A DNA stretch of 5,731 nucleotides, from contig CAAERF010000493.1 in assembly GCA_900758315.1 (NCBI GenBank), positions 1 to 5,731 on the forward strand, read 5' to 3'. Below the pieces are notes generated by a model. That model had not been told where the DNA came from. It made no database searches and worked only from the letters and a program-made list of their open reading frames with translations. Origin of the DNA: an uncultured Oscillospiraceae bacterium. GTDB taxonomy: Bacteria > Bacillota > Clostridia > Oscillospirales > Oscillospiraceae. Both the position numbers and the translations under genes were made by a program. This document shows, piece after piece, positions 1-5,731 of this stretch; the first letter of the stretch is position 1; the number at the start of each line of letters is the position of its first letter.

Positions 1-294
1 CCCGACAGTTTTTTCCATTTTGCTGCCAAGTATTGCATAAAGAGCAATGCTGATGAGTGCAAAGCAGTAATACGGAATCATGAGTGCTCTGAATTTTTCT
101 TTTAGAAATGTGCCAAACTTTTTCTGTCCAACATGAAATACAATGCCAGAAGTAAGAACACAAAGCGGAACATGAAAGCTATATAGCCACGGGTAGACTA
201 CCGTTGCGTTTCTCAAAGTATGTCCCAGCACAATTGCGAACACCGCAAATGCTCGCAACGTATCAATCCAACCGATTCGCTCCGCCTGTTTCAT
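1..294 (-). CDS. Acyltransferase-3 family membrane protein, N-terminal part (cut by window edge)
   Basis: I translated this reading frame by hand: 98 codons from the ATG at 294-292, open to the left edge, so the C-terminal part (probably more than 200 residues) is missing. Residues 6-14 (RIGWIDTLR), Gly24-His25, and SFHVPL at 39-44 followed by a Ser-Gly match the N-terminal signature of the acyltransferase-3 family (PF01757). These are multi-pass membrane enzymes that transfer acetyl or other acyl groups to sugars of surface polysaccharides; His25 is the expected catalytic histidine. Hydrophobic stretches near residues 15-25, 37-55 and 72-90 fit the first membrane helices. The start lies one base after the TGA of the phosphodiesterase gene, with AAAGGGAG six bases ahead, so the two genes are probably translationally coupled. 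The likely role is O-acylation of the glycan made by this operon. The family is clear; the acyl group and acceptor are unknown. Confidence 0.85.
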   Translation of the reverse strand, partial: MKQAERIGWIDTLRAFAVFAIVLGHTLRNATVVYPWLYSFHVPLCVLTSGIVFHVGQKKFGTFLKEKFRALMIPYYCFALISIALYAILGSKMEKTVG

Positions 295-295
295 A

Positions 296-1741
296 TCATT
301 CTCCCTTTACCGCATCCATAATGACCCCATAAATATCGGTCATCTCATAGCTGTTCTTCTTCAGTTCAAAGTTATTTGCAAAAATGATTGCCGTTCTCCA
401 ACGGTGACCACCGGGGGACATCATATACATAAAGCCGCCCTTCTCAAAGACATTTTTACCAAGTTCCCATTCGCCGCCCCAGCGTTCATCCATCTGGTAG
501 ATGATTTCAGGATACTTATTCAGGTACTGTCCATGATAAAAAGTATTGGTACGAACAATCCACTCAAAGAGGTTCTTATCTTCGCCCTCAATCTTGATCG
601 GCTTCAAATACTCAATGATTTCATCAGCCAACTTGTCTTTGTCCGCAACATTGTCGTTGATGCGGATTCCACCGTAGCTATAATTCTTCAGAGCCGAAAG
701 ATCACTTAGATATGCCTGTGTCTTATCCCAATCAAAATCGGCACTGGATGCAAACAAGCTCTTCCACACGGGGAACTTCTTTGCCAGCTTCATTGCCCAC
801 TTCGGCAAACCAATGCCCTTCACAACACTTAATGCGGTCTTCTTGATGATTTTCTTAATCTTTTTCTTCGTTGACGGCTTGGAACCATCTCCACCGCCCT
901 TAGGTGTCAAATAACCACCACGACGAAGCAACTCATTGATCCTCACAGTATAGACCGGACGTGCACCATGACCGTGGTCACTAATAATCAAAAGCGGTGT
1001 ATCCGGTTGTTTCTGCATCACTTCGCCAACATAGTTATCCATGGCGATGTACATGTCCCGAATCACATTCTCATGCTCATTGGGGCCAGGATACTCCGGA
1101 TGGTTTGGATCACAGTGCCGCCAGAAATCGTGCTGAATACCATCGGTCGTGGAGAAGTAAGAGAACAGGACATCCACATCCTCGTTCTCGATTGCCAGCC
1201 GAGTCAACCGGATTTCTTCATTAACTTTTGCAAAGAACTCGTCCCGCAGAGCGGGCAGATCCTTTTCCGAGGTAAACTTTCCATCGGTGCCCAAAATATC
1301 AACTCGCGGATTATAGATGCTCTCCTTGCCCTGAGGATAGACACGAATCTTTCCCTCGTAAGGACGAGTAATCATCAGGCCGTTGATTTCCCAGCCTTCC
1401 TTGATGTTCATCGGCAGAATTACTGCACACGAAAGTCCCTGTTTGTTGAGTACATCCCAGAAAGCTTTGCCTTTAAAGGCACTGTCATCAAACACCAATG
1501 GCTTATATGTATTCTCTTTTGCTCCCACATTAACAAAGTTAATGATGCCATGCTCAGACGGATCAAGACCAGTATAAATCGTGGACCATGCAGGAGTTGT
1601 ATCCGCCGGGAAAACCGAGCGCAAGTGAGGGTAGTTATTCTTCTGCATCAAGCCATACAGATTGGGAAGTTTATCCTTGTATCGAACAATCACATCCCAG
1701 TCCATACCGTCAATGCCAAGAATTATCAGTTTTCGTACCAT
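296..1741 (-). CDS. Alkaline-phosphatase-superfamily protein (type I phosphodiesterase/nucleotide pyrophosphatase-like)
   Basis: This 481-residue protein belongs to the type I phosphodiesterase/nucleotide pyrophosphatase branch (PF01663) of the alkaline phosphatase superfamily, which hydrolyses or transfers phospho- or related ester groups using two metal ions. All expected active-site elements can be found: Asp11 in GIDGMDWD, a nucleophile Thr48 in DTTPAWSTIYTG (47-58), Asp200 and His204 in TDGIQH, Asp255, His256 and His258 in SDHGHG, and His446 in PGGHR. It therefore looks catalytically intact. There is no signal peptide or N-terminal membrane anchor, so it probably acts in the cytosol. A Lys-rich segment (about 281-330) interrupts the fold after INELLRRGGYL and may touch the membrane. 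The ATG at 1741 has AGGAG six bases upstream and follows the kinase stop by 17 nt. In this setting it may cleave or transfer a phosphodiester on a nucleotide-sugar or lipid-linked intermediate. The substrate cannot be read from sequence. Confidence 0.88.
   Translation of the reverse strand: MVRKLIILGIDGMDWDVIVRYKDKLPNLYGLMQKNNYPHLRSVFPADTTPAWSTIYTGLDPSEHGIINFVNVGAKENTYKPLVFDDSAFKGKAFWDVLNKQGLSCAVILPMNIKEGWEINGLMITRPYEGKIRVYPQGKESIYNPRVDILGTDGKFTSEKDLPALRDEFFAKVNEEIRLTRLAIENEDVDVLFSYFSTTDGIQHDFWRHCDPNHPEYPGPNEHENVIRDMYIAMDNYVGEVMQKQPDTPLLIISDHGHGARPVYTVRINELLRRGGYLTPKGGGDGSKPSTKKKIKKIIKKTALSVVKGIGLPKWAMKLAKKFPVWKSLFASSADFDWDKTQAYLSDLSALKNYSYGGIRINDNVADKDKLADEIIEYLKPIKIEGEDKNLFEWIVRTNTFYHGQYLNKYPEIIYQMDERWGGEWELGKNVFEKGGFMYMMSPGGHRWRTAIIFANNFELKKNSYEMTDIYGVIMDAVKGE
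301..308 (-). promoter_or_regulatory. Ribosome binding site of the acyltransferase gene, inside the phosphodiesterase gene
   Basis: The minus strand reads AAAGGGAG here, six bases before the ATG at 294. It is formed by the last sense codons (Val-Lys-Gly-Glu) of the phosphodiesterase gene, whose TGA ends one base before that ATG. This fixes the acyltransferase start and suggests that ribosomes finishing one gene start the next. Confidence 0.75.
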
Positions 1742-1758
1742 TTTCTACTCCTATCTAA

Positions 1759-2433
1759 TTACTTTTTAAGCGGAGGCAGTACTTCATCGATGGCTGCCAT
1801 GACTTCGTCCAGCATCTTCTGCTTATCCTGATCACCAGCGATCACTGTTGCATTGTACATTTCTGCAACCTTTTCATAACGGGGTTTACGGATTTCCAGA
1901 TACAACGGATCGGGAATGTCGTCCTTACGAGAGCAGCAAACTTCTACAGGAGTCTTGATATAAATAATTTTGTCCGGGCGCGGTGCATTCTTCCATTTAC
2001 CATTCATGGTTTCTTCCATGTACTCTTCGCCCAAATCCAAATTTGCCGCATAAGTCACGACATTATCATAGATGTAACGGTCCACCAGCAAAGTCGTACC
2101 AAAGAAACGCTTCAAACGAATTTTGAAGAAGATCTGCAATTTGAACTCAATGGTCGTTAGGAAAGAGAAAATCTTATAGGCACCGCCCTTGTTCGCATTC
2201 TTACGCAGGCTCTCCAAGTACGCCTTGTAGTCACCTGAAAAAGGATCACTGTCCTTCTTCATTAAAATCTTTTTTCCGAGCTTAATAATTCCACGCAGGA
2301 AAACAATAACGTAAGCAGCTCGAACAATTTCAACCTTGTAGCCACGCTTTTTCAACTGTTCGTAGGCATAGTCAATACTCGTTGATTTGCCGGAACCATC
2401 CAAGCCCATAAAGCTAATCATTGCCGGTTTCAT
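1759..2433 (-). CDS. Thymidylate-kinase-like P-loop kinase, substrate unknown
   Basis: This 224-residue protein has a Walker A loop at 10-18 (GLDGSGKST) and a DRY motif at 118-120, followed by IYDNVVTYA. A Lys/Arg-containing lid region lies around 167-186. This layout is that of thymidylate-kinase-like nucleotide kinases. The dTMP-binding loop normally seen soon after the P-loop (TREPGG type) is absent. In its place is a hydrophobic and basic stretch (about 40-60), with another at about 85-112, so the gap between P-loop and DRY is roughly 100 residues, longer than in a housekeeping Tmk. I therefore do not call it tmk. Its start overlaps the stop of the glycosyltransferase gene by 4 nt (ATGA), with GGGAGG seven bases upstream, which indicates coupling. 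It may phosphorylate a sugar, nucleoside or lipid intermediate of the same pathway; that is inference. A dTMP kinase role is possible but less likely. Confidence 0.8.
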   Translation of the reverse strand: MKPAMISFMGLDGSGKSTSIDYAYEQLKKRGYKVEIVRAAYVIVFLRGIIKLGKKILMKKDSDPFSGDYKAYLESLRKNANKGGAYKIFSFLTTIEFKLQIFFKIRLKRFFGTTLLVDRYIYDNVVTYAANLDLGEEYMEETMNGKWKNAPRPDKIIYIKTPVEVCCSRKDDIPDPLYLEIRKPRYEKVAEMYNATVIAGDQDKQKMLDEVMAAIDEVLPPLKK

Positions 2434-3386
2434 TCATTTTCCTCCCGAACCATTCTTAACACACTCTGTGCTACATTCCCCCAGGAGCCTGTCTTTTCAA
2501 GCAGAGAATGGTCACTCTTTTTCTTAATTACTTCAGGCAAAACTTTATCCAGTTGCTCTGCATTGTCAACCAGAGTAATTGCACCTTCAGATCCTGTGAT
2601 TTCATTCAGATTTTCAAAGCTTTTATACCCAATCACGGGGACACCGCAGGACAGTGCCTCCATTACAGAAAGCGGGATGCTAATTACAAACTCCGCAGAC
2701 CTTGTTGGGAACAAATATGCATCCGCCATCTGATATACTTCTTCGACATTTTCCAAATAGCCCTTATGGATTTTCACCTTTGCATCATTCAGGACGCGGA
2801 CCACATTCTCATCCTCAAACATTCCACTGGCCACTACCATTCGCTGCGCTGTATGGATCTTTGCAAAATCCTCCAGTCCACGTCCCTTTGAACAATGGCC
2901 CACATGAATAACAAGCGGCTTTGACGGGTCAAATCCGTACTTTTGTTTAAGCATCTTTTGCTGTTCTACTGAAACAGGTGCGAATTTTTCCGCTTTGATA
3001 CCCACCGAAAAAAGTTTTTTCTTACAGCCTGACACGACTTTTACATTCTTCATATCACCTTCCGTGATGGAAAGGTAACTGCATTTCAATGGATGCTTGT
3101 TGTTTCTCGCCATGAAATCCGAATCCGGCTTCTGTACCAAAACAATCCAAGTGCTTCTGCACATCTTCGTAACAATCGATGCCAAGCTATAGACCAACTT
3201 GTTGGCACGAGCGAAAATCATCGTAGTATCTGCTCGCCTGGAGTTCAGTACAATCTGCGGAATCTGCTTCAAGCCAGAATAAAGTACGGTATTATCTTTT
3301 TCAAATTCTTTAGCCAAATGAGTTGCGACATTACGCATTCCTTCATTGACTTGTCCATTTACTGTTCCAATTACATGGATTACCAT
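2430..3386 (-). CDS. Glycosyltransferase family 4-like (GT-B fold) protein
   Basis: This 318-residue protein is a GT-B-fold glycosyltransferase of the family 4/group 1 type (PF00534/PF13692), expected to move a sugar from a nucleotide-sugar to a growing glycan on the cytosolic face of the membrane. The N-terminal half begins with a beta strand and a Gly-rich turn (GTVNGQVNEGMRN, 7-19). The donor-binding half starts near 157 (PLVIHVGHCSKGRGL) and carries the family's C-terminal signature at 224-251 (YLFPTRSAEF, then PLSVMEALSCGVPVIG). Within the usual E-x7-E pair the second Glu is E243, but the first position is Ile235; the nearest acid is Glu232. At 318 residues it is shorter than many family members (about 350-400). 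The ATG at 3386 follows GAGGTG by four bases and the radical SAM stop by 16 nt. No membrane helix is evident. Family assignment is firm; donor and acceptor are unknown. Confidence 0.85.
   Translation of the reverse strand: MVIHVIGTVNGQVNEGMRNVATHLAKEFEKDNTVLYSGLKQIPQIVLNSRRADTTMIFARANKLVYSLASIVTKMCRSTWIVLVQKPDSDFMARNNKHPLKCSYLSITEGDMKNVKVVSGCKKKLFSVGIKAEKFAPVSVEQQKMLKQKYGFDPSKPLVIHVGHCSKGRGLEDFAKIHTAQRMVVASGMFEDENVVRVLNDAKVKIHKGYLENVEEVYQMADAYLFPTRSAEFVISIPLSVMEALSCGVPVIGYKSFENLNEITGSEGAITLVDNAEQLDKVLPEVIKKKSDHSLLEKTGSWGNVAQSVLRMVREENE
2441..2446 (-). promoter_or_regulatory. Ribosome binding site of the kinase gene, inside the GT4 gene
   Basis: The minus strand reads GGGAGG, seven bases before the ATG at 2433. 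It lies within the final codons of the upstream glycosyltransferase gene, whose TGA overlaps the kinase ATG (ATGA). The strong site and the overlap together define the kinase start and indicate translational coupling. Confidence 0.8.
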
Positions 3387-3402
3387 ACTTCACCTCAGCG
3401 CA

Positions 3403-4860
3403 TTACTTCAGCAGACTGTCTTTCAGTCGCCAGAATGCTTTCAAGCTTCTCTTCAAATCCTCCGGATCACGCAGACCACGAGCAAGACGATGTCCAATGT
3501 ACCACGGACGCATATAATACTTCTTTCGTGCATAAGCGCAGAAGTCAACCAGCTCCTGAGCAGAGAGTTCCGGAGTGTTGATAATACAGTTCAACGTACC
3601 ATCCTCATGGATGTACTCATCGTACTTACCATTAATATAGCCGTTGCTCTTCGCCCAGTTATATGCACCCGTTCCCGGATAAGGAATCAGCGGGAAGAAC
3701 TGCGCCGTATCCGTCTTGAAGCGCATAGCTGCGGCTAACGTTTCTTTCATGGTCTCATGGGTCTCGCCCTGATTTCCTACCATGTAGCAAGCATGAATCA
3801 TCAGACCAGCTTTACGAGCATTTGCAACATAGGCTTCAATCTGCTCAACAGTAGTGCCCTTGTGAATGTTCTTCAGAATCTGCTGGTTCACGCTTTCAAT
3901 ACCAGGGATAATCAGGTGGCAGCCAGCTTTCTTCATCAGACACATGGTCTCATAATCCAGATTCACACGAGCATTACACAGCCAGCGAATCTTCTTATTG
4001 ATACCTTTCTGAATCATCATATTGCAGATTTCAGAAACACGCTGCTTATTAATAGTAAAGGTATCATCCTCAAACACGATTTCTTTCACGTCCGGGAAGT
4101 TGTTTACGATATACTCGATTTCACCAATGACATTTTCCGGACTGCGCAGACGATAGCGATGACCATGCAGCGTCTGAGGATAAACACAGAAGTTACACTG
4201 TGCCGGGCACCCGCGTCCGGTGAAGATCTGAATAGACGGGAAAGCGGCTGCCGGGAAAACATAATCAGTCACACAGAGCCTACGCTTGATAAACTCTGCT
4301 GCGTAGGGAATCTCATCCAAGTCAGTGATATGCTCTGCGTCAGGGTTATGGACTACTTCACCATCTTTGCGATAAGTTAAGCCACGAACGGTAGCAAGAT
4401 CTGCGCCATCACGAATGGCAATAGCCGTATCACGCACTATGTAATCGTACTCATGGCGAGCCAAACCATCAATCAACTCGCTAATGCCCATAGTCTCATC
4501 CGGTGTCGCAGAAGGATGAGTGCCGACCAACATAGTGAAAGCGTTCGGATACATCTTCTTGATAATACCTGCAAACTCTACATCACTATAAATAGAAGGA
4601 GTACTGGTGTCGAACACAAAGAGCTTAGCATCCGAAGCTTCCTTCTTCACACGCTCCAGCGTCTGCTCCTTGTTCATCTGCTTAGCAGGAGCATCAATAA
4701 ATGCCACTTCAAAACCATTCTTTTCAGCAACGCAGGCCGCATAAATCAGCCAAAGGGGATAATACAAAACGCCGCTATGACCTATGGAGGGGCTTCTGGA
4801 TTCACGAGAAAACTTGCCGTATTCAGCCTTGAACGGAGGGTTGATAAAACATACTTTCAT
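3403..4860 (-). CDS. Cobalamin-binding-type radical SAM protein, HpnJ-like
   Basis: This 485-residue protein is a radical SAM enzyme with an N-terminal cobalamin-binding-type domain (about 1-150, starting with the INPP strand typical of this class). The radical SAM domain follows, with the iron-sulfur motif Cys218-x3-Cys222-x2-Cys225 inside TGRGCPAQCNFCVYPQ. Residues 263-270 (FEDDTFTI) and Glu322 in PGIES are in the expected places. A short C-terminal helical part has YYMRP at 448-452. The cobalamin domain lacks an obvious DxHxxG lower-ligand motif, as in many members of this class. From memory of the family, several stretches (YPxWL near 34, PQTxxGHRYRxRSxENVI after the cluster, EDDTFT) resemble HpnJ, known from hopanoid side-chain synthesis. 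No hopanoid gene is seen here, so I give no symbol. The ATG at 4860 has AGGAG seven bases upstream, 16 nt after the GT2 stop. It probably remodels a sugar or lipid-linked intermediate; the reaction is unknown. Confidence 0.88.
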   Translation of the reverse strand: MKVCFINPPFKAEYGKFSRESRSPSIGHSGVLYYPLWLIYAACVAEKNGFEVAFIDAPAKQMNKEQTLERVKKEASDAKLFVFDTSTPSIYSDVEFAGIIKKMYPNAFTMLVGTHPSATPDETMGISELIDGLARHEYDYIVRDTAIAIRDGADLATVRGLTYRKDGEVVHNPDAEHITDLDEIPYAAEFIKRRLCVTDYVFPAAAFPSIQIFTGRGCPAQCNFCVYPQTLHGHRYRLRSPENVIGEIEYIVNNFPDVKEIVFEDDTFTINKQRVSEICNMMIQKGINKKIRWLCNARVNLDYETMCLMKKAGCHLIIPGIESVNQQILKNIHKGTTVEQIEAYVANARKAGLMIHACYMVGNQGETHETMKETLAAAMRFKTDTAQFFPLIPYPGTGAYNWAKSNGYINGKYDEYIHEDGTLNCIINTPELSAQELVDFCAYARKKYYMRPWYIGHRLARGLRDPEDLKRSLKAFWRLKDSLLK

Positions 4861-4876
4861 TTTGATTCTCCTAGTT

Positions 4877-5644
4877 TTATTTCAAGTTCTTGTATTTAAG
4901 CAGACCTTTCACCATATACCAACACTCATAATAAAGTGCTGCCAATGGGTTCAATCCGATATACCGATATGTATTCCAGTTCATCTTTGCGGCCTTGACT
5001 TTATTGCCTGACTTTGATGATTTTGCAATGCGATAAATGAGCAACGGCTCATCCACACCATAGGCTTTCTTTCCTTCTTTCAGGATGCTGAGCCAAATCG
5101 CAAAGTCCTCGTGCATCCCATCTCCGATTGCATAGTGCTTTGCATATAGCTCTTTACGCACCAGCGCAGAGGAATTGGATAACACATTCTGCTTCAACAA
5201 CTGCCGATAGGTCACTTCTGCCGGAGCATGAAGATACCAGTCGATTGGCTGCCCATCCGAGTCCATAAAAGCTGAACCCGTGAAAAGCAAATCAGCATTT
5301 GTTCTCTTCTGAAGCTCAATCTGCTTTTCCAGCTTATCCGGAGTCCACGCATCATCACTGTCAAGAATCGCAATCCACGAGCCATTTGATTCTTCCAAAC
5401 CGTGTTTGCGAGTAAAGGATACGCCGCTGTTCTTTTCATTAGAAATCAAACGCACTCGGTTGTCTTTTGCCGCAATGCTTTTGACCAATTCCACAGTTCT
5501 GTCCTTAGAGCAATCATTAACCACAAGCAGCTCAAAATCCGTGTAGGTTTGACGCAACACTGAGTTAATCGCCTGCTCTATTGTCTTTTCCGCATTGTAA
5601 GCAGCCATGATAATGCTTATCAAGCCGAACTCCTTATGTAACAT
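4877..5644 (-). CDS. Glycosyltransferase family 2 protein
   Basis: This 255-residue protein is a GT-A-fold family 2 glycosyltransferase (PF00535), transferring sugar from a nucleotide donor during glycan synthesis. The nucleotide-binding start is SIIMAAYNAEKTIEQAINS (10-28), then a typical VVNDCSKDRT (41-50). The metal/nucleotide-binding DSDD lies at 95-98 and a candidate catalytic-base HED at 178-180. It has the usual core length with no multi-spanning C-terminal domain. Its last 30 residues are rich in Tyr, Trp, Leu and Lys (ALYYECWYMVKGLLKYK) and may lie on the membrane surface. It is the first complete gene of the block in transcription order. An in-frame TAA at 5659-5657 rules out a longer N-terminus from further upstream. 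The ATG at 5644 is weakly supported (AAGGA nine bases ahead, AGGG three bases ahead); a TTG at 5623, seven codons in, has a perfect AAGGAG and is an alternative start. Confidence 0.9.
   Translation of the reverse strand: MLHKEFGLISIIMAAYNAEKTIEQAINSVLRQTYTDFELLVVNDCSKDRTVELVKSIAAKDNRVRLISNEKNSGVSFTRKHGLEESNGSWIAILDSDDAWTPDKLEKQIELQKRTNADLLFTGSAFMDSDGQPIDWYLHAPAEVTYRQLLKQNVLSNSSALVRKELYAKHYAIGDGMHEDFAIWLSILKEGKKAYGVDEPLLIYRIAKSSKSGNKVKAAKMNWNTYRYIGLNPLAALYYECWYMVKGLLKYKNLK
5630..5635 (-). promoter_or_regulatory. AAGGAG inside the start of the GT2 gene, pointing to a possible TTG start
   Basis: The minus strand reads AAGGAG six bases before an in-frame TTG (5623-5621, residue 8 of the longer reading). 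The match and spacing are better than for the ATG at 5644. The shorter protein would begin just before SIIMAAYN, a common start for family 2 glycosyltransferases. The AAGGAG could also be chance, since it encodes Lys-Glu in the longer reading. Confidence 0.4.
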
Positions 5645-5682
5645 CTTCCCTAGTCCTTACTTCTCTCCGCATATCAAAGATT

Positions 5683-5717
5683 ACAGCCCAGACTCAATCT
5701 CAAAGAGTCTGAGCCGT
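5683..5717 (-). terminator. 13-bp stem-loop ahead of the GT2 gene: possible terminator of an upstream gene or leader hairpin
   Basis: The arms 5683-5695 and 5705-5717 flank a 9-nt loop. In minus-strand RNA all 13 positions pair, two of them as G-U wobbles (5688/5712 and 5685/5715). In plus-strand RNA those two become A-C mismatches. The tail after the stem on the minus strand (AAUCUUUGAUAUG) is a poor U-tract, while on the plus strand a run of five T (5717-5721) follows the stem. It may be a decayed or weak terminator between an upstream gene and this operon, or a hairpin in the operon leader. The rest of 5645-5731 shows no gene and no convincing promoter. Confidence 0.45.
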
Positions 5718-5731
5718 TTTTCTTATAAAGC

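Noticed and set aside
968..1831. A long plus-strand open frame (287 codons) opposite the phosphodiesterase gene
   Set aside because: It lies antisense to a gene with a full set of active-site motifs, its translation shows no recognisable domain, and it runs past the 3' and 5' borders of that gene's neighbours without its own context.
1759..2433. Naming the kinase tmk (thymidylate kinase)
   Set aside because: The P-loop and DRY motif fit, but the dTMP-binding TREPGG-type loop is missing and the genomic context is glycan synthesis rather than DNA metabolism.
3757..4380. A plus-strand open frame (207 codons) opposite the radical SAM gene
   Set aside because: It is fully antisense to the radical SAM coding region including the Cys motif, and its translation has no recognisable family features. 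It looks like a by-product of codon use on the other strand.
3403..4860. Naming the radical SAM gene hpnJ
   Set aside because: The sequence resembles HpnJ, but no hopanoid genes are in view and related radical SAM proteins occur in other settings.
5670..5708. A possible promoter ahead of GT2 (TTGAGA or TTGAGT with TTTGAT or GATATG on the minus strand)
   Set aside because: Combinations with a usable spacer match the -10 box at only 3 of 6 positions, or need a 19-nt spacer, and the -35 candidates sit in the hairpin. Too weak to call.
5683..5721. Reading the hairpin plus TTTTT as a plus-strand terminator
   Set aside because: No plus-strand gene lies upstream of it in this window, and the stem has two mismatches in that orientation. 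The perfect 7-bp core is five bases away from the T-run.

Overview
This window is a single co-directional block of six genes, all on the minus strand and therefore transcribed from right to left. In transcription order they are a family 2 glycosyltransferase (5644-4877), a cobalamin-binding-type radical SAM enzyme resembling HpnJ (4860-3403), a family 4-like glycosyltransferase (3386-2430), a thymidylate-kinase-like P-loop kinase (2433-1759), an alkaline-phosphatase-superfamily phosphodiesterase (1741-296), and the N-terminal 98 codons of an acyltransferase-3 membrane protein that runs off the left edge (294-1). Gaps between genes are 17 nt or less, one pair overlaps by 4 nt (ATGA), and another is separated by a single base. 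This is the pattern of one operon. No convincing promoter is visible, so transcription probably starts to the right of the window.

The organism looks like a Gram-positive anaerobe, probably a Clostridia-type Bacillota, possibly from gut. The clues are strong AGGAG/GGGAGG ribosome binding sites, a mid-range base composition, many Lys-rich proteins, and an oxygen-sensitive radical SAM enzyme in a surface-glycan context. This is inference; there is no rRNA or marker gene here.

Layout: 5645-5731 is non-coding and holds a 13-bp stem-loop that pairs fully only in minus-strand RNA (two G-U wobbles). 296-5644 is almost entirely coding. 1-294 is the partial acyltransferase gene.

Taken together, the genes look like a pathway that builds and decorates a surface glycan or glycolipid. 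Two glycosyltransferases would add sugars, and the acyltransferase would cap or O-acylate the product. The radical SAM enzyme, the kinase and the phosphodiesterase would carry out less usual chemistry on a sugar, nucleotide or lipid-linked intermediate. Several of the predicted cytosolic proteins carry Lys-rich or aromatic/hydrophobic stretches that could lie on the membrane, which would suit a lipid-linked substrate. I do not recognise the pathway as a characterised one. The families are clear; the substrates and product are not.
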